From the NCBI RefSeq assembly GCF_005796205.1, contig NZ_VAHN01000005.1, forward strand, positions 1-64,000: 64,000 nt of DNA. Direction: 5' to 3'. The position numbers and the translations under genes are program-made. This DNA comes from Pseudarthrobacter sp. NamE2. Lineage in GTDB: Bacteria; Actinomycetota; Actinomycetes; Actinomycetales; Micrococcaceae. The notes under the pieces are model-generated. The model did no database searches. It had not been told where the DNA came from and saw nothing but the letters and a program-made list of their open reading frames with translations. This document shows, piece by piece, positions 54,949 to 63,439 of the stretch (position 1 is its first letter; each line of letters starts with the position of its first letter).

Positions 54949-55905
54949 TTATGCGGGAAGGTCGGCCAGGTAATGCTCGACGTCAAGGGCGGCCACACAT
55001 CCTGAACCGGAAGCAGTAATAGCCTGCCGGTACGTGGGGTCGATGACATCACCGGCGGCGAAGACACCCGGAATGCTGGTCCGGGAGCTGCGGCCTTCCA
55101 CGGCAATGGTTCCTTCGGGCGTCAGGGCAAGGACGTCCTTGACGAGGTCGGTCCGGGGATCATTGCCAATAGCCACGAAGACTCCGGTGACTGCAAGGTC
55201 AGCTTCAGTGCCGTCGAGAACGTTCTTCAACTTCAAACCGGTGACTTTGGCGCCACCAAGAACGTCCTCCACCCTGGTGTTCCACATGAAGTTGATCTTC
55301 TCGTGGGCGAGGGCCCTGTCAGCCATGATCTTGGAGGCCTTCAGGGAGTCCCGGCGGTGCACCACCGTTACGGACTTCGCGAACTTTGTGAGGAACAGGG
55401 CCTCTTCCATGGCCGAGTCCCCGCCACCGATAACGGCGATGTCCTGGTCCTTGAAGAAGAAACCATCACAGGTTGCACACCAGCTAACGCCATGTCCGGA
55501 AAGCCGCTTTTCGTTCGGCAGTCCGAGTTCCCGATACGCCGAGCCAGTGGACAGGATGACGGCCCGCGCCTGGAAGGCCTCCCCCGTACCGATGGTGACG
55601 GTTTTCACCGGGCCCTTGAGGTCCAGCGAAGTGACATCCTCGAACAGGATGTCGGTGCCGAAACGTGCAGCCTGCTTTTCGAAGTTCTCCATGAGATCCG
55701 GCCCCATAATGCCTTCGGGGAACCCGGGGTAGTTCTCCACCTCGGTGGTGTTCATCAGTTCACCGCCTGCAGTAACGGATCCGGCGATCAGCAACGGCTT
55801 AAGGTTGGCACGTGCCGTGTAGACGGCTGCCGTGTAACCTGCCGGACCGGAGCCGACAATAATGACATCACGTACTTCGGACGCGGTGTTTTCTGCGATG
55901 GTCAC
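54949..55905 (-). CDS. trxB: Thioredoxin reductase (NADPH)
   Basis: 318 aa from the GTG at 55905 (VTIAENTASEVRDVIIVGSG), the normal TrxB length; further upstream codons look non-coding. FAD site IVGSGPAGYTAAVYTARANL, redox pair in SWCATCDGFFFKDQDIAVIG, NADPH site IGGGDSAMEEALFL with HRRDSLKASKIM, and C-terminal GVFAAGDVIDPTYRQAI. It transfers electrons from NADPH to TrxA. First gene of trxB-trxA. Confidence 0.96.
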   Translation of the reverse strand: MTIAENTASEVRDVIIVGSGPAGYTAAVYTARANLKPLLIAGSVTAGGELMNTTEVENYPGFPEGIMGPDLMENFEKQAARFGTDILFEDVTSLDLKGPVKTVTIGTGEAFQARAVILSTGSAYRELGLPNEKRLSGHGVSWCATCDGFFFKDQDIAVIGGGDSAMEEALFLTKFAKSVTVVHRRDSLKASKIMADRALAHEKINFMWNTRVEDVLGGAKVTGLKLKNVLDGTEADLAVTGVFVAIGNDPRTDLVKDVLALTPEGTIAVEGRSSRTSIPGVFAAGDVIDPTYRQAITASGSGCVAALDVEHYLADLPA

Positions 55906-56130
55906 GGAACGGTGAACCTCTTCCTTACTTGACGCGCCTCCCCGTGGAGGCCGGCCACATGGCACAACTGAAACTGCACGCTGAATATTCCGGCGCCGGA
56001 CACGGGACACCGCCGGTGCGTGGCAGAAACCATCCCCGTCAAACGCTCATTCCAGATTACCGTTCCTGCAGGCACTCAAAACCGACTGAGGCGCTTTGCA
56101 GCGGATTCCAGGGCCAGCAGCGGATGTAAC

Positions 56131-56169
56131 AAAAAGGCAGCGGCCCTCCCCTAAGCCGGGAAGGGCCGC
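56131..56169 (-). terminator. Terminator of the murJ unit
   Basis: GCGGCCCT...AGGGCCGC stem with inner CCC/GGG pairs, followed on the minus strand by T5 (A-run at 56131-56135). Lies 21 nt after the stop of the pseudokinase-like gene. Confidence 0.88.
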
Positions 56170-56189
56170 CAATGCCGTGCGCTATGCCT

Positions 56190-57809
56190 TTACTGCACCT
56201 TGATCTCGGCCAGGCGGATTCCGTAACCATAGCGGGTCTTGGGTGCGGCGAGCCGAGGCAGGGAGTTTATGGAGACGATAACGTACTCCGCCTCCACGGG
56301 TTTCGCCAACGGCATGTTGAGGTCTGTGGACGTGAAGCTGTTGGTTCCCACGGCGTTTGCTCCATCCAATGACGGGCGGTCGTTCGTGTAAACGGTGATG
56401 TTGCCCCCGGAGCCACCCAGCTGCGAAAGGGTGATGGACGATACGGTCGCGGGGTTCTCCAGTTTCACAACGAGCGGCACACCCTGCGGTGCCAGGCCGC
56501 CCCAGTTTTCGCTGGCGAATTCCATGTCAGACCAGTAGCTGGCGGCGTTTCCGTCGTATGCCTTCACCAGGTCGCCATCAAAGGTTGCGGCGAAATCAAA
56601 GTTCCCCTGCCGGGAAACACTTTCGATAGCCGGCGGCACTACCGGCGGGGCAGAGGTTGGAGCCTGGGTGGGTGCGGCAGCGGTACCTTCCGGCGCGCTG
56701 GTAGTCGCCGGTGCGGGATCGTTCGCCTGCGGCTGGGCAAAGAAACTGCCGAGGTTCGTTACCGCGAACACGAGGCCCGCGATGAGCACGACGGCGAGGA
56801 GGCCGCCAACCAGCCAGCGCATGGACCGGGGCTCCCGCCCGGGTTCGTCGCGGTCGCCGTCGTAATCGCCCTGGCCCGCAAAGGAGACGCCAGCGGCTGC
56901 CGGCGCTGCGGCGCGGGCGGACATCGCCGATTTCTTCTTAACCGGCTGCGGCTGGTCGGCCGCCTCCTCGTCATAGAGGGCCTGCTGGTCGGCCTGGGCG
57001 TAGTCCTCATCCGACCACAGGGATACCTTGGGCTTTCCGGAGGCGGCCGCCGGGGTGGAAGCGTCCGAAGACGCAGCGGCGGAAACATCCCGAACGGGAT
57101 GTGCGGCAGTTGCCTCCGGATCATTGCCGCCAGCTTTCCTTGCGGCGGAGGCGGCAGCTCCGGCCCCGGCAGCACCGGCGGCTGCCGGGCCGCCAACAGC
57201 AGCAGCCCCACCGATAGCGGAGGCACCCTTCCGCTCCGGCGAGGCATCACCGGAGCGGAAGGGGGAATCAGGAGCGGAGCGCCCGGCGGAGGGTGCTGCA
57301 GCCGGGCGGGCAGGCGGCTTGGGCGGCACAACGGGAGCCGTGCGGTAAGGATCAACCTGGCTCCGGTGCGGATCGCCGTAGTTGATGTAGCCGGCGTCGA
57401 CGTTGTCTTCCTCGTCGTACGGTTCGGGCTCATAGGACCGGGGCTGGCCAAAGATTTCACTGCCCAGGGTGTCCGTGAAGAACGGCTCCACGTAGGGCGG
57501 GTTGGACGCTACTACAAGGTCCAGCAGGTCCGCCGCGGATGTGTGGTTGGTGATCAGGTACGTGGCGGCATCACTCACACCGAGGTCCAGCACCTGGACG
57601 GTGCCGGGCCGTTCCCCGGTGGCAACCTCGCGGGCGCTCTGGGCAACCTGTTCGGTGTTTTGCGGTCCGGCCACCAGGATACTGACGGGCCGGTTGAGGA
57701 CCTGGTCCACGCCGTCCAGCACCAGATCGTGGTCGTGCGAGGCCAATACGGTGGCTGTGACCTTGTAGCGGCCGCCCAGTACTGATCCGACATCGATCGG
57801 GTTGGACAC
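56190..57809 (-). CDS. Membrane protein with kinase-like N-terminus and discoidin-like external domain (MurJ partner)
   Basis: 539 aa, GTG start behind AGGAGGAGCAC. Residues ~8-105 look like a degenerate protein-kinase N-lobe: SVLGGRYKVTATVLASHDHD then VLNRPVSILVAGP, where the catalytic Lys context (usually A-V-K) is lost, and no HRD or DFG follows. A long Ala/Pro/Glu linker leads to one transmembrane helix (~340-362). The external part (~395-539) is a beta-sandwich resembling F5/8-type C domains (DFAATFDGDLVKAYDGNAAS). Mycobacterial MviN fuses these parts to MurJ; here they are separate but adjacent (164 nt). Probably the phospho-regulated MurJ partner bound by FhaA. Confidence 0.8.
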   Translation of the reverse strand: MSNPIDVGSVLGGRYKVTATVLASHDHDLVLDGVDQVLNRPVSILVAGPQNTEQVAQSAREVATGERPGTVQVLDLGVSDAATYLITNHTSAADLLDLVVASNPPYVEPFFTDTLGSEIFGQPRSYEPEPYDEEDNVDAGYINYGDPHRSQVDPYRTAPVVPPKPPARPAAAPSAGRSAPDSPFRSGDASPERKGASAIGGAAAVGGPAAAGAAGAGAAASAARKAGGNDPEATAAHPVRDVSAAASSDASTPAAASGKPKVSLWSDEDYAQADQQALYDEEAADQPQPVKKKSAMSARAAAPAAAGVSFAGQGDYDGDRDEPGREPRSMRWLVGGLLAVVLIAGLVFAVTNLGSFFAQPQANDPAPATTSAPEGTAAAPTQAPTSAPPVVPPAIESVSRQGNFDFAATFDGDLVKAYDGNAASYWSDMEFASENWGGLAPQGVPLVVKLENPATVSSITLSQLGGSGGNITVYTNDRPSLDGANAVGTNSFTSTDLNMPLAKPVEAEYVIVSINSLPRLAAPKTRYGYGIRLAEIKVQ

Positions 57810-57973
57810 GTGCTCCTCCTAGACTGTCCGGGGCCATGGCATTGGATATCCGGCCCCGTTCACGGACCTGCTGCCCAGCTTGCCCGTGAAGATAACTCCC
57901 CCTGTACCTTTTCGATCCTAGCTGATTGCGTCCGGTGCACTGCTGACAACGGCCTCGGGAAACGGCGATGCAA

Positions 57974-60229
57974 TCACTTTTTCCGCGGCTTCCGGCGCTT
58001 GAAGTAGGGGTTCTCGCCGGCCTTCCCCTGGAAGGTGCGGCGTCCTGGAAGCGGGATCTGTTCGCGGAGCAGGCCTCCCCGTGCCGTACTCGGCTGGTCC
58101 TCGCCGGGCAGGTAGCCGCCACCGGACGTTCCATCCCCGCCCGTGGACGAACCGCCGTCGTAATAATACGAACGTTTATGTGACCGCTCCGGCTCGGGGC
58201 CGGCGCGGAAGGACACCGCATCAAACTCCCCGGAGATCCGCGGGATGAGGCCGGTGTCCACCGAGGTGGTGGCGCGTTCGGGGCGGCGGTCACTTGCCTC
58301 GGCCGTGGCGCCTTCCACGGAAGGCGTCCCCTCAGGGGCGGACGACGGCGGGGTCCCCCCTGCCGCTGCAGGCGCAGCGGGGCCGCCGCGGCCCAGGCGG
58401 CCAAGCAGCGGTCCGATCAGGTCACGGAGTTCGGATACCCGGAACAGCTTGAGCAGCAGGAAGTACGCCACCAGCATGACCGGACCCACCACAATCACCG
58501 TTACCAGTGCGGTTACCCGGTCACGCCAGGCGAAGCCGTCCGGGCTGTAGCTGCCCATGAGCCACAGGGCACCCGCACCGGCGATGGCGGAGCCGAGCGC
58601 GGCGTACCCCATGCGGATGTACGAGCTGGCGATCCGGGGCCCGTCGAGGTGTCCCAGGATGCGGCGCAGGAACCAGGCGCTGATGACCACGGACAGGATA
58701 TTGCCCACCATATAAAGGACCGCGATGGCGTAAATGATCTGGTTGACCGGCAGGAACTGGATGGCGAAGGCGCCCGCCACGTAGACCACGGCCAGCAGCA
58801 ACTGGATGTAGAACGGCGTCCGGGCGTCCTCGTTGGCGTAAAACACCCGGGACATCATGAAGTTCGCGCTCATGAACGGTGTGCTGAGGGCAAGGATGGT
58901 GAGGGTCTGGGCCAGCATCACGCCGTCGTTCCGCAGGCCGCCCGAGAAGAACATCCCCAGCGGCCCGGCCAGCGCAAACAAGGCCAGGGCACCGAAAACC
59001 GTGGCCACCGCCATGGTGCGCAGCCCGTGCGACAGGGCATCCCGCAGCTCTGCCCGGTTGCCTTCCTGGGATGCCCGGGTCATGCGGTTGAACAGCACCG
59101 TGGCCAGGGAAAGGGCGATGATGGAGTGCGGCAGGAGGTACAGCTGGCTGGCCACCTCCAGCACCGCGTTGCCGGGCAGCATGTTGGCGGCGGGGTCGCC
59201 TGTTTCCTGCAGCCTCAGGCGTTCGGCGCCGGGGATGGTGGCGATGCGCATGACGTACAGGAACGCGAGCTGCCCGACGGCGGCGGTCAGCAGCGTCCAC
59301 ACGCTCAGCTTGGCTGCCTGGCCAAGTCCCACGCCCCGCCAGCCGAACCGTGGACGGAGGCCCAGGCGCAGGCGCATGACGGGAATCAGCAGGATGGCAG
59401 TCTGGGAGACGACGCCGATGGTGGAGAACCCTGCGACGAACACTGTTTGCGTATCGCCCCAGTTGTCCAGAGTGTGCGGGTTGAGTTCATTGCTGCCGAA
59501 AATCCAGATGAACATCCCCAGGCCGGCGATGGCCACCAGGTTGTTGAGGATGGGCGCCCACATGGCCGGCCCGAAGGCTCCGTTGGCGTTGAGGACCTGC
59601 GTGAGCAGGGCGTAGAGGCCGTAAAAGAAGATCTGCGGCAGGCACCAGAAGGCGAACGTCACTGCCAGGGCCTTCTGTTGCGGCGGGTAGCCCTGGGTGG
59701 TGGCGTCGATGACCAGCGGGGCCGCAAGCGTCACCAGCGCCGTAAGGCCCAGCAGGAGCAGGACAGCCAGCGTCAGCAGCCGGCTGATGTAGTCCGCTCC
59801 CCTGTCCGGGGCTTTGCTGGCTTTGATGATCTGCGGCACCAGTACGGCGTTGAATACCCCGCCCGCCACCAGGAGGAAGATCAGGTTGGGTAGGTTGTTT
59901 GCGTTGATGAAGGTGTCATTGACGGTGGAACCGAGCCCCAGGGCCGTGCCGAGCATCCAGGTTTTCCCGAAGCCCAGGAAACGCGACACAAGGGTTCCCG
60001 CCGCCATGATGGCACTGGAACGGGTTTCACTCGCACCCGACGTTGCTGGCGGCACTGCCTCTGCCGGTCCGGCAGCCTGGGCCGCGTCCGCCGGCGCCAC
60101 CTGGGGGCTGCCTGCGTCCGGGCCGCCCGGCTTGGGGCGGTCCGCGTCCGGGGGCAGGCCGTTGGGGCGGGCGTCGCCAGGGCGGCCGGCGTTGTCGGAG
60201 GGAGAGTTGGTAGCTGACATCGAGTTCAT
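57974..60229 (-). CDS. murJ: Lipid II flippase MurJ (MviN)
   Basis: 751 aa. The first ~65 residues are disordered Pro/Ala/Asp-rich; then the MATE-like core of about 14 helices starts at MAAGTLVSRFLGFGKTWMLG. Family segments VNDTFINANNLPNLIFLLVA, NGAFGPAMWAPILNNLVAIA and MSANFMMSRVFYANEDART are present. The last ~150 residues are a charged cytoplasmic tail ending in NPYFKRRKPRKK. It moves lipid II across the membrane. Located between NUDIX and the pseudokinase-like gene in the conserved cca-NUDIX-murJ-trxB order. Confidence 0.95.
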   Translation of the reverse strand: MNSMSATNSPSDNAGRPGDARPNGLPPDADRPKPGGPDAGSPQVAPADAAQAAGPAEAVPPATSGASETRSSAIMAAGTLVSRFLGFGKTWMLGTALGLGSTVNDTFINANNLPNLIFLLVAGGVFNAVLVPQIIKASKAPDRGADYISRLLTLAVLLLLGLTALVTLAAPLVIDATTQGYPPQQKALAVTFAFWCLPQIFFYGLYALLTQVLNANGAFGPAMWAPILNNLVAIAGLGMFIWIFGSNELNPHTLDNWGDTQTVFVAGFSTIGVVSQTAILLIPVMRLRLGLRPRFGWRGVGLGQAAKLSVWTLLTAAVGQLAFLYVMRIATIPGAERLRLQETGDPAANMLPGNAVLEVASQLYLLPHSIIALSLATVLFNRMTRASQEGNRAELRDALSHGLRTMAVATVFGALALFALAGPLGMFFSGGLRNDGVMLAQTLTILALSTPFMSANFMMSRVFYANEDARTPFYIQLLLAVVYVAGAFAIQFLPVNQIIYAIAVLYMVGNILSVVISAWFLRRILGHLDGPRIASSYIRMGYAALGSAIAGAGALWLMGSYSPDGFAWRDRVTALVTVIVVGPVMLVAYFLLLKLFRVSELRDLIGPLLGRLGRGGPAAPAAAGGTPPSSAPEGTPSVEGATAEASDRRPERATTSVDTGLIPRISGEFDAVSFRAGPEPERSHKRSYYYDGGSSTGGDGTSGGGYLPGEDQPSTARGGLLREQIPLPGRRTFQGKAGENPYFKRRKPRKK

Positions 60230-60286
60230 CGTCTCACCCGCGGGGGCTTATCACCGCAACCCGGGATGCTGTGTGCAGGCCGGGTC

Positions 60287-60835
60287 CTACAGATGCCCGG
60301 GCAGGACCTCGCGCGCAAGATCGGCGATGCGCCGTTCATTGGGGAAGGACAACTTGCGTGCCAGTTCCTGGATGGGCACCCACGCCACGTCCACGGCTTC
60401 CTGGTCGGGATCATTATCGATGGTCAGTTCCCCGCCGGTTGCCCGCAGGAGGTAATGGTGGACCGTTTTGTGGACCCGGTGGCCGCTCACCGTGAACCAG
60501 TAATCGATACTTCCCAACGGGGCCAGGATGCTCCCTTCGATTCCCGTTTCCTCGGCAATCTCCCGGACCGCGGCCTCTTCGTTGTTTTCCTTGCCCTCCG
60601 GGTGGCCTTTCGGCAGGCACCACTCCAGGCGTCCGCCCCTGTTAAGGCGGGCAATAATCGCAACCCTCAGTTCGGCGTCGGAGGTATCCACCACCACGCC
60701 GCCGGCCGATACTTCCTCGACTGTGGGCAGTGAGGCCGGTGCCGAATGCTGGGCAGGGGCAACGTGCGCACCGATCGCCGACGGCAATGGTGCGTTTGTC
60801 CTCCTGCCTGGAGCGCTCGGTACTGGATGGGCCAT
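60287..60835 (-). CDS. NUDIX hydrolase
   Basis: 182 aa from ATG 60835. The first ~40 residues are low-complexity. The NUDIX box G-x5-E-x7-REUxEExGU is perfect in KGHPEGKENNEEAAVREIAE plus ETGI. The nearby LEWCLPKGHPEGK and VHKTVHHYLLRATGGEL resemble actinobacterial NUDIX proteins next to cca. It hydrolyses an X-linked nucleoside diphosphate; substrate unknown. Same direction as murJ (57 nt gap) and divergent from cca. Confidence 0.92.
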   Translation of the reverse strand: MAHPVPSAPGRRTNAPLPSAIGAHVAPAQHSAPASLPTVEEVSAGGVVVDTSDAELRVAIIARLNRGGRLEWCLPKGHPEGKENNEEAAVREIAEETGIEGSILAPLGSIDYWFTVSGHRVHKTVHHYLLRATGGELTIDNDPDQEAVDVAWVPIQELARKLSFPNERRIADLAREVLPGHL

Positions 60836-60994
60836 GGAGTCCACTCTAACGACTGTTGCCCGTTCCTGATGACCGGAACATGACACCAAGATGGACGGCA
60901 TATGACACGGTTTCCCGGCAGCCGGACGATTACCGGGGATCTTGACTCTTTTTTGGCCTGCCGTGCCTCCGCTTTCTGCCAAGCTTAAGTAACT

Positions 60995-62503
60995 ATGGCG
61001 CACGCACATCACAAGACTGATTCCCACACCGTCGACTTCCAGGTGGACCCGGTGGTCCTGGAGCTTGGCCAGCGTTTTGTGGACGCCGGCCATGAACTGT
61101 CGCTGGTGGGCGGACCCGTGCGCGACCTGTTCCTGGGGCGGAACTCCCCCGACCTGGACTTCACCACGGACGCCACGCCGGACCAGACGGTGGCCCTCAT
61201 TAGGAAGTGGGCGGACAACTTCTGGGAAATCGGCCGTGCCTTCGGAACGATCGGCATGCGCAAGGACGGGTTCCAGATCGAAATCACCACGTACCGGGCT
61301 GAGGCGTACGATCCCGAGTCCCGCAAGCCGGTGGTGGCGTTCGGGTCCTCGCTGACCGATGATCTGCTGCGCCGGGATTTCACCATCAACGCGATGGCCC
61401 TGAAACTGCCGTCCATGGAGCTTGTGGACCCCTTCGGCGGTGTCCGCGACCTCCACTCCTACGTGCTGGCCACCCCTGGCGCTCCGGAGGCTTCCTTCTC
61501 CGATGATCCTTTGAGGATGATGCGGGCCGCCAGGTTCGCCGCGCAGCTGGGCGTGTCCGTCCGTGACGACGTCCGGGACTCCATGACCCGGATGGCTGAA
61601 CGGATCAGCATCATCTCCGCGGAGCGGGTGCGGGATGAGCTGGTCAAGCTCATTTGCGGTGCGCACCCCCGCACTGGCGTGGACTTGCTCGTGGACACCG
61701 GCCTTGCAGACTTTGTGCTGCCCGAAGTTTCAGCGCTCCGCCTCGAGTCTGACGAGCATCACCGGCACAAGGACGTCTACCAGCATTCCCTGCAGGTGCT
61801 GGAACAGGCAGCGGAGCTGGAAACGGACGCGGACGGCCCGGTGCCCGGGCCCGACTTCGTGCTGCGCTTCGCAGCGTTGATGCACGACATCGGCAAGCCG
61901 GCTACGCGGCGCTTCGAACCGGGCGGTGCGGTGAGCTTTCGCCACCATGACATGGTGGGTGCCAAACTCACCACGAAGCGCATGAAGGCCCTGCGCTTCG
62001 ATAATGACACCACCAAGGCCGTTGCCCGCCTGGTGGAGCTGCACATGCGTTTCTATGGCTACGGCGACGCCGGCTGGACCGACTCCGCCGTCCGCCGGTA
62101 TGTCACCGACGCCGGACCCTTGCTGGAACGCCTGCACCGCCTGACCCGCTCCGACGTGACCACCCGGAACCAGCGCAAGGCGGAACGGCTGGCCTTTGCC
62201 TATGACGACCTGGAAGCGCGCATCACCGCACTCAAGGAACAGGAATCCCTGGAGGCCGTTCGGCCGGACCTGGACGGAGCGCAAATCATGGCGCTGCTCG
62301 GCCTTAAGCCAGGCCCCGTCGTGGGCAGGGCGTACAAGTTCCTCCTCAATGAGCGGATGGAGAACGGGCCGCTGCCACGGGAAGAGGCAGAGGCGCGGCT
62401 GCTCGACTGGTGGGCCGGACAACCTGAATCCGCACCTGCCGCGGTGGAGCCTGAAGAGTCTCCCGACGCCGTCGAACCTTCCCCTGCCAAGGAGTCCAAG
62501 TGA
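60995..62503 (+). CDS. cca: CCA tRNA nucleotidyltransferase
   Basis: 502 aa. Polymerase beta-type head: LVGGPVRDLFLGRNSPDLDF with the DxD, RAFGTIGMRKDGFQIEITTY, LLRRDFTINAMALKL and DPLRMMRAARFAAQLGV. An HD domain follows with FAALMHDIGKPATRRFE. It adds or repairs the tRNA 3' CCA, needed here because tRNA-Leu and tRNA-Ile do not encode it. The C-terminus is an acidic tail overlapping the next gene by 4 nt. Confidence 0.96.
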   Translation: MAHAHHKTDSHTVDFQVDPVVLELGQRFVDAGHELSLVGGPVRDLFLGRNSPDLDFTTDATPDQTVALIRKWADNFWEIGRAFGTIGMRKDGFQIEITTYRAEAYDPESRKPVVAFGSSLTDDLLRRDFTINAMALKLPSMELVDPFGGVRDLHSYVLATPGAPEASFSDDPLRMMRAARFAAQLGVSVRDDVRDSMTRMAERISIISAERVRDELVKLICGAHPRTGVDLLVDTGLADFVLPEVSALRLESDEHHRHKDVYQHSLQVLEQAAELETDADGPVPGPDFVLRFAALMHDIGKPATRRFEPGGAVSFRHHDMVGAKLTTKRMKALRFDNDTTKAVARLVELHMRFYGYGDAGWTDSAVRRYVTDAGPLLERLHRLTRSDVTTRNQRKAERLAFAYDDLEARITALKEQESLEAVRPDLDGAQIMALLGLKPGPVVGRAYKFLLNERMENGPLPREEAEARLLDWWAGQPESAPAAVEPEESPDAVEPSPAKESK

Positions 62504-63084
62504 CCTACCCTGCACTCGCCCCCCGCCCCCAGCTCTGGATCCTGCGCCACGGTGAAACGGAATGGTCCAAGAGCGGTCAGTACACGGGCCTGACGGACCT
62601 GCCGCTGACAGTGGAGGGTGAGCAGCAGGCAGTGGAAGCGCGGAAGGTGCTCGACGGCGTCGACTTCGACCTGGTGCTTACCTCGCCGCTGCGGCGTGCC
62701 CGGCGGACGGCGGAACTGGCCGGCTTCCCGGACGCGCAGCACGAGCCCCTGGCGGTGGAGTGGAACTACGGTGACTACGAAGGCATCAGCTCGGACCTGA
62801 TCCGCAAGGACAACCCGGACTACCTCATCTGGACGCACGGCGTTCCTAACGGGGAGACGCTGGACGAGGTGGCGGCCAGGGCCGACAAGATCATTGGCAG
62901 GGTCCTGGAGTCCGGGATGGACAATGTCCTGATCGTGGCGCATGGCCACTTTTCCCGCATCCTGACCGCCCGTTGGCTGGAAATGCCGCCTACCGAAGGT
63001 CGGCATTTCATCCTCGGGACAGCCAAGGTCTGCACCTTGGGCTGGGACAAAAGGACTCCCGCTATTGTCCGCTGGGGACTGTAA
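62500..63084 (+). CDS. Histidine phosphatase family protein
   Basis: 194 aa, GTG start overlapping cca. The catalytic RHG is in LWILRHGETEWSKSGQYTGL, the second Arg in LTSPLRRARRTAELAGF, the Glu in VEWNYGDYEGI and the late His in LIVAHGHFSRILTARWL. A phosphoglycerate-mutase-like enzyme; the specific substrate is not clear (acid phosphatase or sugar-phosphate phosphatase are both possible). Cotranscribed with cca. Confidence 0.93.
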   Translation: MTYPALAPRPQLWILRHGETEWSKSGQYTGLTDLPLTVEGEQQAVEARKVLDGVDFDLVLTSPLRRARRTAELAGFPDAQHEPLAVEWNYGDYEGISSDLIRKDNPDYLIWTHGVPNGETLDEVAARADKIIGRVLESGMDNVLIVAHGHFSRILTARWLEMPPTEGRHFILGTAKVCTLGWDKRTPAIVRWGL

Positions 63085-63439
63085 GAATTTTTTATTTTTG
63101 TTTCTTTTTGGTTTTTCTCCAGGATTAACTGGCCAGCCGGTAATTGTTGGTGCACCCGGCCTCGGCGCACAACGCGCCCCTGTCCTGGTGCCAGCTGGGC
63201 TGGCCGCTTTCCGCACATAAACTTGCAGCCCGCTGTGGGGAACTGTATCGCCCGGCCGTGCCGGATGTTCCTAAGCCCAGGCGTGCACGCATCCCGTTGA
63301 TGGTCCGGAACCTGCTGGAGCAGCAGCGCGATGACGTCTACGTCCTGCTGCACCAGCAGCCGGGCGGCCTGCGGTGACCCGGACATGCGCTGCGGGACCA
63401 CGGGCATCATCCATAAGGCACACCGGTAAGCTCGTCTGC
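63085..63439. other. Intergenic region with T-rich tract
   Basis: 355 bp. It begins with a striking T-rich stretch (63085-63119) that is out of character with the G+C-rich genome; no hairpin precedes it. A weak plus-strand reading frame (63150-63377) is listed separately. No RNA gene is seen. Confidence 0.5.
63150..63377 (+). CDS. Possible small hypothetical protein
   Basis: 75 aa if started at GTG 63150 (TTG codons at 63144 and 63147 are alternatives). The frame has the strong G/C third-position bias expected of genes in this window and reads, in part, LSWCQLGWPLSAHKLAARCG and LMVRNLLEQQRDDVYVLLHQ. No family is recognised and the ribosome site is poor. It may be a genuine small gene or a remnant. 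Confidence 0.3.
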   Translation: MHPASAHNAPLSWCQLGWPLSAHKLAARCGELYRPAVPDVPKPRRARIPLMVRNLLEQQRDDVYVLLHQQPGGLR

